Origin: Pseudomonas sp. GM74
GTDB taxonomy: Bacteria; Pseudomonadota; Gammaproteobacteria; Pseudomonadales; Pseudomonadaceae
Assembly (NCBI RefSeq): GCF_000282455.1
Contig: NZ_AKJG01000109.1
Span: 18,596-82,595 of the forward strand
Length of the DNA stretch: 64,000 bases
Direction of reading: 5' to 3'
The notes under the pieces are model-generated. The model saw only the letters and a list, made by a program, of their open reading frames with translations. It did not search any database and had not been told where the DNA came from. The translations under genes and the position numbers were made by a program. Below, piece after piece: positions 51,898-60,212 of this stretch. The number at the start of each line of letters is the position of its first letter. Within the stretch, counting starts at the first letter, position 1.

Positions 51898-52803
51898 ATG
51901 GATCGACTTCAAGCAATGCGGGTGTTCGTCACGGTGGTCGACCTCGGCAGCCAGTCGGCCGCCGCCGATCATCTGGAGCTGTCACGGCCAGTGGTGTCGC
52001 GGTATCTGGCGGAACTGGAAGACTGGGTCGGCGCGCGCCTGATGCATCGTACCACTCGCAAATTAAGCCTGACCGCCGCCGGTAACGAGATCCTGCCGCG
52101 ATGCCGGCAAATGCTCGACCTGTCCAGCGACATGCAAGCCGCCGTCAGCGAGCCGGATGACGCACCGCGCGGCCTGCTGCGGATCAGCGTCAGCACCTCG
52201 TTCGGCCAGGCGCAACTGGCCGATGCCATGGCCGCTTATGTCAAACGTTACCCTGGCGTCAGCATCGACATGCAAATGCTCGACCGCACCGTGAATCTGG
52301 TGGATGAGCGCATCGACCTGGCGATCCGCACCAGCAACGACCTGGACCCGAACCTGATCGCCCGCCGCCTGACGGTTTGCCGCTCGGTGATCTGCGCGTC
52401 CCCCGCTTACTTGCGCGAGCACCCGGCGCCGCAACGGGTCGAGGACCTGAGCCTGCACAATTGCCTGACCCACTCGTACTTCGGCAAAAGCCTCTGGCAT
52501 TTCGAGCAGGACGGCGAGCAGGTTTCAGTACCGGTGCAAGGCAACATCAGCGCCAACGAGGCCAGCACGCTGTTGCGCGCAACGATCGCCGGCGCCGGGG
52601 TGGCGATGCTGCCCACGTACCAGGCCGGGGTACACATCCACAGCGGCGAATTGATTCACCTGCTGCCGGCGGCCGAACCCCGGCAAATGAACGTGTACGC
52701 GGTGTATGCCTCGCGCAAGCACATGCCGGCCGCATTGCGCAGCCTGCTGGATTTTCTGGTGGAGAGATTTCCGCAAGAACCGGCGTGGGATATCGGCCTG
52801 TAA
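51898..52803 (+). CDS. LysR-family transcriptional regulator
   Basis: A 301-residue LysR protein from the ATG at 51898 (MDRLQAMRVFVTVVDLGSQS). Helix-turn-helix at about 15-60 (AAADHLELSRPVVSRYLAEL, LMHRTTRKLSLTAAG), then the effector-binding domain (LLRISVSTSFGQAQLADAMA, IDLAIRTSNDLDPNLIARRL). It belongs to the CrgA/AaeR-like branch with the RxTR-x-L-x-LT-x-AG junction. It is divergent from the MBL-fold gene with 114 bases between starts, which suggests it regulates that gene. Confidence 0.92.
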   Translation: MDRLQAMRVFVTVVDLGSQSAAADHLELSRPVVSRYLAELEDWVGARLMHRTTRKLSLTAAGNEILPRCRQMLDLSSDMQAAVSEPDDAPRGLLRISVSTSFGQAQLADAMAAYVKRYPGVSIDMQMLDRTVNLVDERIDLAIRTSNDLDPNLIARRLTVCRSVICASPAYLREHPAPQRVEDLSLHNCLTHSYFGKSLWHFEQDGEQVSVPVQGNISANEASTLLRATIAGAGVAMLPTYQAGVHIHSGELIHLLPAAEPRQMNVYAVYASRKHMPAALRSLLDFLVERFPQEPAWDIGL

Positions 52804-52812
52804 CCCGATCAA

Positions 52813-52910
52813 AATGTGGGAGCGGGCTTGCTCGCGAAGAGGTCGGTACATCCGACGCAAATTTTGCGCATGAAATACCGCTTTCGCGGGCAAGCCCGCT
52901 CCCACAGGGG
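52813..52910. repeat. REPIN downstream of the LysR gene
   Basis: GTGGGAGCGGGCTTGCTCGC (from 52816) and an inverted arm (about 52882-52907) in the gap after the regulator. Confidence 0.9.
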
Positions 52911-53008
52911 GCATCAGTGTTCTGAATACCGCGCTATTGCTGGTAACCCACCGGCGCTGACCTATGCTCAATGTAATACCGAAAGGTATTCGTTCAGAGG
53001 TCAACGCC

Positions 53009-53185
53009 ATGAACATCAGAACAAGAAGATACCTCGCGATCTTCATCACCTGTGCGGTCACGCTCGGGCTGTATGGCGCTGCGGCCTGGCGCGTCGAGCA
53101 ACTGCGCAACCTGCCCCGCGAAGCCGCTAGCTGCAATTTCGAGCGCTGCATTCCTCACAACGCAACCCTCAACGCCCTCCGATAA
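53009..53185 (+). CDS. Small single-span membrane protein (58 aa)
   Basis: Starts at the ATG at 53009 with AGAGG 8 bases upstream. A basic N-terminus (MNIRTRRY) is followed by one hydrophobic segment (about 9-27, LAIFITCAVTLGLYGAAAW) and a short periplasmic-side tail with two Cys (SCNFERCIPHNATLNALR). The two Cys could form a disulfide. I recognise no family. It ends 9 bases before the convergent pobR stop. Confidence 0.6.
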   Translation: MNIRTRRYLAIFITCAVTLGLYGAAAWRVEQLRNLPREAASCNFERCIPHNATLNALR

Positions 53186-53194
53186 CGAAGGTGA

Positions 53195-54091
53195 TCAGGT
53201 TTCGTTGCCCTGATCGGCCTTCAAGCGGTCGCGGAACGCCTTTGGTGAAATCCCCACTCGACGTCGGAACAGGCGCGTGAAGTTGGTCGGATCGGAAAAC
53301 CCCAACACGTCGGACATTTCATAAATGGTCATGCTGGTGTAGGTCAGCAAACGCTTGGCCTCCAGCAATTGCCGTTCGTGCATGATCTGCAACGCCGGTT
53401 GCCCCGCCAGCTCACGACAGGTGCCGTTGAGGTGGGACACGGAAATCCCCAGCCGGTGCGCCAGATCCTCGACCTTGACATGCTGGCGATAGGTCTCTTC
53501 CACCAGCTGGATAAACCCGTTGAGGTATTCCCGGGCCCGCTGCGGTCGCGCCATGGCGGTACGACGCTGGATCACCTGGCGACTGACCCACACCACAATC
53601 ACACTGACCAGCGAATGCATGAGCATTTCCCGCGCCGGTTGATGGCTGGTGTATTCGTTCTGCAAGGCACTGAACAGGCTGTTGAGGTACTCGGCGTCTT
53701 TGCCTGCCGGGTAGCTTTCGGACTGGGCCAGGGCATTGACCGATTGCCCCAACTGCATCTGCAGGTGGGCGATCAGCGGCGCGGCCAGGGTCACGACAAA
53801 CCCTTCCACATCCTCGGAAAAGCGAAAGCCGTGCACCGACAGCGGTGGCAGGATCTGGATGGCCGGTTCCACCAGTTGCGTGCGCTTGCCTTCGATTTCA
53901 AGCTCTGCCTGACCCTTGAATACGAAGAGCAACTGGCACAAATCAGCGTGGCGGTGAGGTTTGATTTCCCAATGATGTTCGCGACTGCGTTTGGAAATGG
54001 TTTCACAGTGCAGCAAGTCCGGGGTCGGCCAATCCAGGCTTTCACCGTAGAGCTTGAACACCGGAATCGAAGGCAGGTCAGGCTTGTTCAT
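53195..54091 (-). CDS. pobR: AraC-family regulator of 4-hydroxybenzoate hydroxylase
   Basis: A 298-residue AraC-type protein from the ATG at 54091. The N-terminal cupin (about 35-110) has HHWEIKPHRHADLCQLLFVF and PPLSVHGFRFSEDVEG. The C-terminal two-HTH domain contains KVEDLAHRLGISVSHLNGTC and YEMSDVLGFSDPTNFTRLFR with RRVGISPKAFRDR. It is divergent from pobA, exactly as the AraC-type PobR is in pseudomonads, where it activates pobA in response to 4-hydroxybenzoate. This differs from the IclR-type PobR of Acinetobacter. Confidence 0.92.
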   Translation of the reverse strand: MNKPDLPSIPVFKLYGESLDWPTPDLLHCETISKRSREHHWEIKPHRHADLCQLLFVFKGQAELEIEGKRTQLVEPAIQILPPLSVHGFRFSEDVEGFVVTLAAPLIAHLQMQLGQSVNALAQSESYPAGKDAEYLNSLFSALQNEYTSHQPAREMLMHSLVSVIVVWVSRQVIQRRTAMARPQRAREYLNGFIQLVEETYRQHVKVEDLAHRLGISVSHLNGTCRELAGQPALQIMHERQLLEAKRLLTYTSMTIYEMSDVLGFSDPTNFTRLFRRRVGISPKAFRDRLKADQGNET

Positions 54092-54272
54092 CACTTCAAT
54101 CCAGGCCTCGGAGTAGATGACGGGCGATAATCGCACCGATTGGCAGAATGTACAGCTATCGGCTCAGTTTTCACCTTCAATTGACAGACCCGCAAGGGAA
54201 AAATGCAAGCACTCGATCCATAAAAATCATTCACCGGCCCTGGCCGCGTGAAGCTTGCGAGTCATAAAAACA

Positions 54273-55466
54273 ATGAAAACGCTGAAAACTCAAGTTGCCA
54301 TCATTGGTGCGGGCCCTTCTGGCTTGTTGCTCGGCCAACTGCTGCACAACGCCGGCATCGACACCCTCATTCTCGAACGTCAGACCCCGGACTATGTACT
54401 CGGTCGAATCCGCGCCGGCGTGCTTGAACAAGGTATGGTAGAGCTGTTGCGTCAGGCTGGCGTGAGCCAGCGCATGGACGCCGAGGGACTGGTCCATGGC
54501 GGTTTCGAACTGGCTCTCGACGGGCGCCGGGTAAACATCGATCTGCACGCCCTGACGGGGGGCAAAACGGTGATGATCTACGGCCAGACCGAGGTCACCC
54601 GCGACCTGATGGCCGCTCGTCGGGAGGCTGGAGCGCAGACGATTTATCAGGCCGACAACGTCGTCCCCCACGGTATGAAAACCGACGAAGCGTTTGTCAC
54701 TTTTGAGAAAGACGGCGAACTGTATCGTCTCGATTGTGACTACATCGCCGGTTGCGACGGCTTCCATGGAGTGGCGCGGCAATCGATTCCCGCCGACAGC
54801 CTGAAAGTCTTCGAACGGATCTATCCTTTCGGCTGGCTCGGGATCCTGGCCGATACCCCGCCGGTCCATGAAGAACTGGTCTACGCCCGCCATGAGCGCG
54901 GTTTTGCGTTGTGCAGCATGCGCTCGCCGACACGCACCCGTTATTACCTGCAAGTGCCCACCAGCGATCATGTCGACAACTGGTCGGATCAACGCTTCTG
55001 GGACGAACTCAAGTCGCGATTGCCGCGGGCGCTGGCGGACAAACTGGTCACCGGCCCGTCCATCGAAAAAAGCATCGCGCCGCTACGCAGCTTCGTGGTC
55101 GAACCCATGCAGTACGGCCGTCTGTTCCTGGTCGGCGATGCCGCGCACATCGTCCCGCCCACCGGCGCCAAAGGCCTGAACCTGGCGGCCAGTGATGTGA
55201 GTACGCTGTTCAACATCCTGCTCAGGGTTTACCGCGAAGATCGCCTTGATTTACTCGAAAAATACTCGGAAATCTGCCTGCGCCGGGTGTGGAAGGCCGA
55301 GCGATTTTCCTGGTGGATGACCTCGATGCTGCACCGTTTCGAGGAGTACGATGCGTTCAGCCAGCGCATTGCCGAATCGGAGCTGGAGTATTTCATCGAC
55401 TCCGAAGCGGGTCGCAAAACCATTGCAGAAAATTACGTCGGGCTTCCTTATGAGGCTATCGAATAG
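54273..55466 (+). CDS. pobA: 4-Hydroxybenzoate 3-monooxygenase
   Basis: A 397-residue FAD monooxygenase from the ATG at 54273 (MKTLKTQVAIIGAGPSGLLL); an ATG at 54255 is in frame. It hydroxylates 4-hydroxybenzoate to protocatechuate with NADPH and oxygen, feeding the beta-ketoadipate pathway. Seen are the FAD GxGxxG at the N-terminus, RIRAGVLEQGMVELL, the DG motif YIAGCDGFHG and GDAAHIVPPTGAKGLNLAAS. The substrate-pocket sequence YYLQVPTSDHVDNW agrees with the Pseudomonas enzyme. No pca genes are in this window. Confidence 0.97.
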   Translation: MKTLKTQVAIIGAGPSGLLLGQLLHNAGIDTLILERQTPDYVLGRIRAGVLEQGMVELLRQAGVSQRMDAEGLVHGGFELALDGRRVNIDLHALTGGKTVMIYGQTEVTRDLMAARREAGAQTIYQADNVVPHGMKTDEAFVTFEKDGELYRLDCDYIAGCDGFHGVARQSIPADSLKVFERIYPFGWLGILADTPPVHEELVYARHERGFALCSMRSPTRTRYYLQVPTSDHVDNWSDQRFWDELKSRLPRALADKLVTGPSIEKSIAPLRSFVVEPMQYGRLFLVGDAAHIVPPTGAKGLNLAASDVSTLFNILLRVYREDRLDLLEKYSEICLRRVWKAERFSWWMTSMLHRFEEYDAFSQRIAESELEYFIDSEAGRKTIAENYVGLPYEAIE

Positions 55467-55544
55467 CTTCCTACCGACTTACACTGGCGAGCACTACCGC
55501 TCGCCTTGCTGCTTGCGGGTCAATTACTGCCCACAGGTTTTCCC

Positions 55545-57062
55545 GTGACCAATCTCCACCAGCCTGAAACGCCCAAACCGGCCATTCGCAGCGTGCTGAT
55601 CGCCCTGATGCTGGCAATCTTTCTCGGGGCACTGGACCAGACCATCGTCGCCGTTTCGATGCCGGCCATTTCCGCGCAATTCAAGGACGTCAGCCTGCTG
55701 GCCTGGGTGATTTCCGGCTACATGGTGGCCATGACCGTGGCGGTGCCGATCTACGGCAAACTGGGTGACCTGTACGGGCGGCGCAAGCTGATGCTGTTCG
55801 GCATGGGCCTGTTCACCCTGGCCTCTGTGTTCTGCGGCATGGCCCAGAGCATGGAGCAGCTGGTGCTGGCGCGGATCTTCCAGGGCATTGGCGCCGGCGG
55901 GATGATTTCGGTGAGCCAGGCGATCATCGGTGACATCGTGCCGCCACGGGAGCGCGGTCGTTACCAGGGCTATTTCAGCAGCATGTATGCCGTGGCCAGC
56001 GTGGCCGGCCCGGTGCTCGGCGGCTACATGACCGAATACCTGTCCTGGCGCTGGGTGTTCCTGATCAACCTGCCCCTGGGCCTGGGTGCCTGGCTGGTGG
56101 CCCATCGCACACTGGTGGGGCTGCCGATTCCGCAACGCAAACCGGTCATCGATTACCTGGGCACCGTGCTGATGATCATCGGGCTCACGGCATTGTTGCT
56201 GGGCATCACCCAGGTCGGCCAGGGCCATTCGTGGCGCAGCGCGGAGGTGCTGGCGTTGCTGGCATGTGCGGTGTTGGTACTGGGGCTGTTCGTCGTGCAC
56301 GAGCGGCGGGCGCGGGAGCCGTTGTTGCCCATGCACCTGTTCGCCAACCGCAACGCGATCCTGTGCTGGTGCACGATTTTCTTCACCAGTTTCCAGGCCA
56401 TCTCGCTGATCGTATTGATGCCGCTGCGCTTTCAGAGCGTCACCGGTGCCGGTGCCGACAGCGCCGCCCTGCACCTGCTCCCCCTGGCCATGGGCTTGCC
56501 GATCGGCGCGTATTTCGCCGGCCGCCGCACCTCGGTGACCGGGCGCTACAAACCGATGATCCTTGCCGGTGCGGCGCTGATGCCCGTCTCGATTATCGGT
56601 ATGGCGTTCAGTCCACCGCAGGCATTCATCGTGAGCAGCCTGTTCATGCTGCTCTGCGGGATTGCCTCCGGCATGCAGTTCCCGACCTCATTGGTCGGCA
56701 CGCAGAACTCGGTGGAGCAGCGGGACATCGGCGTCGCCACCAGCACCACCAATCTGTTCCGTTCGCTGGGTGGCGCGGTCGGCGTGGCGTTGATGTCGGC
56801 GCTGCTGTTGGCGTTGTTGCAGGATTCGAGTTTCGCGCACCTGGCCGGTTCGTCGCTGATTACCGAAGGCAGTTCGGGGAATGTGTTGCTGGACGGCTTG
56901 AATGCCGCGCCGGGTGACGCGCAGAACGCCTTGCGTGCCGAGTTGTTGTTGACGTTCCGGCACTTGCTGACGGTCAGTGCGGTGGTGTCGTTGCTGGGAC
57001 TGGCGGCGGCGATTGCCATGCCGAACATGTTGTTGCGCGGGCGCGAGGACAAGGTTCGATAG
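55545..57062 (+). CDS. MFS multidrug exporter, DHA2 (EmrB/QacA) family
   Basis: About 505 residues. The start is uncertain: the GTG at 55545 (VTNLHQPETPKPAIRS) gives a normal short cytoplasmic N-terminus, while a frame-open start at 55506 adds 13 residues. Fourteen hydrophobic segments are visible. Family motifs are LDQTIVAVSMPAIS (TM1), the loop 2-3 motif GKLGDLYGRRKLM and RIFQGIGAGGMISVSQAIIG, with GPVLGGYM as motif C of antiporters. It probably exports toxic aromatics or drugs by proton antiport. It follows pobA by about 80 bases, so export of aromatic compounds is possible but unproven. Confidence 0.88.
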   Translation: MTNLHQPETPKPAIRSVLIALMLAIFLGALDQTIVAVSMPAISAQFKDVSLLAWVISGYMVAMTVAVPIYGKLGDLYGRRKLMLFGMGLFTLASVFCGMAQSMEQLVLARIFQGIGAGGMISVSQAIIGDIVPPRERGRYQGYFSSMYAVASVAGPVLGGYMTEYLSWRWVFLINLPLGLGAWLVAHRTLVGLPIPQRKPVIDYLGTVLMIIGLTALLLGITQVGQGHSWRSAEVLALLACAVLVLGLFVVHERRAREPLLPMHLFANRNAILCWCTIFFTSFQAISLIVLMPLRFQSVTGAGADSAALHLLPLAMGLPIGAYFAGRRTSVTGRYKPMILAGAALMPVSIIGMAFSPPQAFIVSSLFMLLCGIASGMQFPTSLVGTQNSVEQRDIGVATSTTNLFRSLGGAVGVALMSALLLALLQDSSFAHLAGSSLITEGSSGNVLLDGLNAAPGDAQNALRAELLLTFRHLLTVSAVVSLLGLAAAIAMPNMLLRGREDKVR

Positions 57063-57081
57063 GTAGACCGCGTTGCCTGTA

Positions 57082-57164
57082 TTCGCGAGCAAGCCCGCTC
57101 CCACATTAAACCGAGTTCTTTATCAGCACGCGGTCAACTGTGGGGGCGGGCTTGCTCGCGAAGG
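57082..57164. repeat. REPIN between the exporter and Cache-protein genes
   Basis: TTCGCGAGCAAGCCCGCTCC (from 57082) and the inverted GTGGGGGCGGGCTTGCTCGC (from 57140). One arm has a G replacing the usual A. Confidence 0.85.
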
Positions 57165-57185
57165 CGATCTGACGGTCACTACCAT

Positions 57186-58034
57186 TCAAGGGCTGTAATA
57201 CCCGACCGCCACCAGAAAATGCCCGACCTTTTTCAGGTAGGCATGCTTGTTCTCGACCTTGCCGGTCACCGGGTTTTTCCAGCGATATTCGTATTCGCCG
57301 TTATCCTGCCGGGCCATCAACGCCAGAATCGGCTCGCCCACCGGCTTGCCTTCCGGGTCCACGATCTTGCTGAAGTCGGTATTGATCAACCGCAGGTTGG
57401 TGCCGTGGGCCACGTAACGTTGGGTGTCCAGGTCGACGACAAATACGTACAGGTCATCCTGCAGGTAGCCGCCCTTGAGAGAGTTGATCGCCGTCAGGGT
57501 GCCCTTTTCGTCCCTGGCCAGATCGGTTGCCGCTTTGTTCAGCAAGGCCATGGCCTGTTCGGCGGAGGCCCGTGGCAGGTAATAACCGACCGCCAGAATC
57601 CGCTGGCCGACGCGCTGGTAGTAGACATGCTTGCGCTCGACCTTGCCGTCATTCCAGTTCTGCCAGCGATATTCCGCCTGCTGAATGCCATTGCCTTCCG
57701 GCACTTTCAGGGCGTCCTTGAAGGTTTTCTGCAGGTCCGGCCCGAGCACTTCCGATACGTCCCGGCCAATCAGCGCCGACGACGGCCCGCCACTGGCGAG
57801 CATCACGCCCTTGGTGTCGAGCACGAAGACATAACGGTCCTTGTCGACAAACTCACCCTGGCGACTGAACGCCGCCAGGGCCTTGTCGCCATTCTGGTGG
57901 TAGTAGGCCAGGGCTTTTTCCAGCAGGGCGATGGCCGCCTTGCTGTCGTCCTTTTCCGCCCCGGCGGCTTGCGTCTGGCCCAGGCACAGCAAAAACATGC
58001 CGCACAGCAAGGTGAACCTGTACACAACCCCCAT
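57186..58034 (-). CDS. Stand-alone periplasmic tandem single-Cache protein
   Basis: A 282-residue protein from the ATG at 58034. A signal peptide (MGVVYRFTLLCGMFLLCLGQTQA) is followed by two similar Cache modules (about 28-150 and 160-282). Their parallel segments are DRYVFVLDTKGVMLASGG / DLYVFVVDLDTQRYVAHG, then EYRWQNWNDGKVERKHVYYQ / EYRWKNPVTGKVENKHAYLK, and ILAVGYYLPR / LVAVGYYSP. There is no transmembrane anchor and no kinase, GGDEF or chemoreceptor domain. It must therefore act through a partner or as a binding protein. Internal duplication is evident from the sequence itself. Confidence 0.85.
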   Translation of the reverse strand: MGVVYRFTLLCGMFLLCLGQTQAAGAEKDDSKAAIALLEKALAYYHQNGDKALAAFSRQGEFVDKDRYVFVLDTKGVMLASGGPSSALIGRDVSEVLGPDLQKTFKDALKVPEGNGIQQAEYRWQNWNDGKVERKHVYYQRVGQRILAVGYYLPRASAEQAMALLNKAATDLARDEKGTLTAINSLKGGYLQDDLYVFVVDLDTQRYVAHGTNLRLINTDFSKIVDPEGKPVGEPILALMARQDNGEYEYRWKNPVTGKVENKHAYLKKVGHFLVAVGYYSP

Positions 58035-58129
58035 TGCGCATCCCTCGTTCCTGATGGTGTTTCAAGAGCGTAGACGGCAATGGGAGATGTATGGATCTCA
58101 GGCCCCCCGGATTTTCCTGAAGCAGTCGG

Positions 58130-59002
58130 TTACTGCCGGGCACGCAGTTGCTGCTGAAGGTTCTGGATCTGCGCCTGAAGAGTATTGATGTTGCGGGTGA
58201 CCTGGCTGCGGAAGGCATCGAACTCGGCCGTGTTGGTCGAGCCCTGTGTGACCGCCGGGCGATTGTCCTGTTCGCTTTTGAGCACGATCATGTCTTGCTC
58301 AAGACGTTCGATGGCTGCGCTCGGGTTGCCTTGTTTCTTCAGTGCGGCAACATCGGCACCCAGACTTTTCAGCTGTGCATCGAGTTTTTCCGAGTCCGAC
58401 GGGGCGCTTTTCAGAGCGGCCAGTTCAGTGCTCAAGGCTTTGACCTGGGCCTGCAACTGAGTATTGGCCGTTTGATGTTCGGTGTCCTGGGCAGTCAACT
58501 GCGCCAGGCGCTTGTCCAGTTCGGTGGTTTGCGCAGTCATTTGTGCCAGTCGCTTGTCCAGGTCCGAGGCCTGGCCGGCAACACCTTGCTGTTTGGCGTT
58601 CTGGTCCTGGAGCTTGCTTTCCAACTGGCGGATTTGCAGCTTCAAGGCCTCGCTGTCGGTGTTGACACTGGTCTGACTGGCAACAACCTTTCCGGAAATA
58701 TCCTGCAGGCGCCCTGCCGCTTCTTCACTGATTCGCGCGAAGCTTTCCTGGGTCGCCACCAGTTGCTGTTCCATCAGGGAGATCTGCTGAAAACTCCACC
58801 AGGCCAGGCCCGCGAAGGCAAAGAACAACGCCCCGACCAACGCCCACAGGGGGCCGGTGCTTGCCGCCTTGACCTTCACCACCGGCGCCGTGCGCGAATG
58901 CACGACCGTGCGGGCGGTGGGCGCATAGTCGTCATCGAGAACGTCTGCACGCAGGCTCGGTACATCATCGAAGTCGTCGTTGGCATCGTTTCGCATGGAC
59001 AT
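58130..59002 (-). CDS. Membrane-anchored periplasmic coiled-coil protein
   Basis: A 290-residue protein; ATGs at 59002 and 58996 are both possible. An acidic cytoplasmic N-terminus (about 1-48) precedes one hydrophobic span (about 50-70, LWALVGALFFAFAGLAWWSF). A long Gln/Leu/Lys heptad coiled coil runs to the end. It includes a near-perfect duplicated unit, LDKRLAQMTAQTTE / LDKRLAQLTAQDTE (about 148-175). Function unknown. The shape recalls spacer or stator proteins such as those that bridge the periplasm. It is not linked in operon to its neighbours (96 bases to the Cache gene, about 117 to the SDR gene). Confidence 0.75.
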   Translation of the reverse strand: MSMRNDANDDFDDVPSLRADVLDDDYAPTARTVVHSRTAPVVKVKAASTGPLWALVGALFFAFAGLAWWSFQQISLMEQQLVATQESFARISEEAAGRLQDISGKVVASQTSVNTDSEALKLQIRQLESKLQDQNAKQQGVAGQASDLDKRLAQMTAQTTELDKRLAQLTAQDTEHQTANTQLQAQVKALSTELAALKSAPSDSEKLDAQLKSLGADVAALKKQGNPSAAIERLEQDMIVLKSEQDNRPAVTQGSTNTAEFDAFRSQVTRNINTLQAQIQNLQQQLRARQ

Positions 59003-59118
59003 TGAATCAACCTTAGTGAATCACATAATGGCTTTATGCCGCGCAGTATAAACCCCACAGCCGCAACCATTGACCCCCAAGCCCGAATCCGGTTCAGTCA
59101 GGGGGCGTTGTTCGAACG

Positions 59119-60111
59119 TCAGCCAATAGCCTGGGCCTTCCACCAGCCACAGAACTCATCGAGCGCCGTCCAGAGGCTGACCTTGGGATCGTAATCCAGA
59201 TAATGCCGGGCGCGGCTGATGTCCAGGGTGAAATTTTTGTTCATGACCTGCATGCCCAGGCGCGACAGCGTAGGTTCGGGACGCCCCGGCCACAACTTGC
59301 ACACGCCCTCGTTGAGCGCCGCCACGCTGTAGGCCAGGCCGTAGGAACGGTAGCGGGTGACCTGTGGGACGTCCATGTTGCGCATGACGTAATTGACCAC
59401 GTCCCACAGGGGAATCGGCGTGCCGTTGCTGATGTTGTAAGCCTTGCCCAACGCAGAACCGCTGGCCAGCAAACTGCTGAGCAACGCCTCGTTGAGGTTT
59501 TGCACGCTGGTGAAGTCAACTTTGTTCAGGCCGTTGCCGATGATTGCCAGGCGTCCCTTGCGCTGCATGTTCAACAGGCGCGGGAAGATGCTCATGTCGC
59601 CGGCCCCGGTGACGAAACGCGGGCGCAGGGCCAGGGTTTCGAGGCCGAACTCCTGGGCACCGAAGACTTTTTGCTCGGCCAGGTATTTGGTGGCGGCGTA
59701 AGGGTGTTTGAAGCGCTTGGGCACCTGTTCTTCGGTCAGGCCCAGGTGATCGCGACCATCGAAGTAGATCGACGGCGACGACAAATGCACCAGTCGCCGG
59801 ACCCGTTGTTTCAGGCAGGCTTCGACCACGTTCTCGGTGACCTGGACGTTGCCCTGATGGAAGTCCTGATAACGTCCCCACAAACCGACGGCACCGGCGC
59901 AATGCACCACGGACTCGACGTCCGAGCACAACTCGCGCGCCAGTTCCGGGTCGCTCAAGTCACCCTGGATGAACTCCGCTCCGCGGCGTACCAGATGCTC
60001 CACACTCTCGGCCCGGCGACCGTTGACCCGCACGTCCAGGCCCTGCTCCAGGGCAAAACGCGCAAAGCGCCCGCCGATGAAGCCGCTTGCGCCGGTAACC
60101 AGAATCTTCAT
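59119..60111 (-). CDS. Extended SDR: NAD(P)-dependent epimerase / 3-beta-hydroxysteroid-dehydrogenase-like
   Basis: A 330-residue extended short-chain dehydrogenase from the ATG at 60111. Nucleotide motif KILVTGASGFIGGRFARFAL at the N-terminus, DVESVVHCAGAVG in the fourth strand, Ser in VHLSSPSIYF, and the catalytic YxxxK in HPYAATKYLAEQ. The C-terminal part (NISNGTPIPLWDVVNYVMR) fits the 3-beta-HSD/OleD-like branch. The substrate is unknown. It is encoded next to argP and a repeat element, with no sugar-biosynthesis genes around. Confidence 0.87.
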   Translation of the reverse strand: MKILVTGASGFIGGRFARFALEQGLDVRVNGRRAESVEHLVRRGAEFIQGDLSDPELARELCSDVESVVHCAGAVGLWGRYQDFHQGNVQVTENVVEACLKQRVRRLVHLSSPSIYFDGRDHLGLTEEQVPKRFKHPYAATKYLAEQKVFGAQEFGLETLALRPRFVTGAGDMSIFPRLLNMQRKGRLAIIGNGLNKVDFTSVQNLNEALLSSLLASGSALGKAYNISNGTPIPLWDVVNYVMRNMDVPQVTRYRSYGLAYSVAALNEGVCKLWPGRPEPTLSRLGMQVMNKNFTLDISRARHYLDYDPKVSLWTALDEFCGWWKAQAIG

Positions 60112-60135
60112 GAATTGCTCCAACAAATACAGCCA

Positions 60136-60212
60136 CGAGCTTCAAGCGGCAAGCTGCAAGTTAAAATCGGACCGCAAGCGCTTCACTTGCAGCTTGCAGC
60201 TTGACGCTTAAG
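60136..60212. repeat. AGCTTCAAGC-type repeat element (second copy)
   Basis: GCAAGCTGCAAG (60149-60160) pairs perfectly with CTTGCAGCTTGC (60186-60197) around about 25 bases. The flanks GAGCTTCAAGCGGCAAGC and TTGACGCTTAAGGC resemble the element at 31592-31680. Confidence 0.7.
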
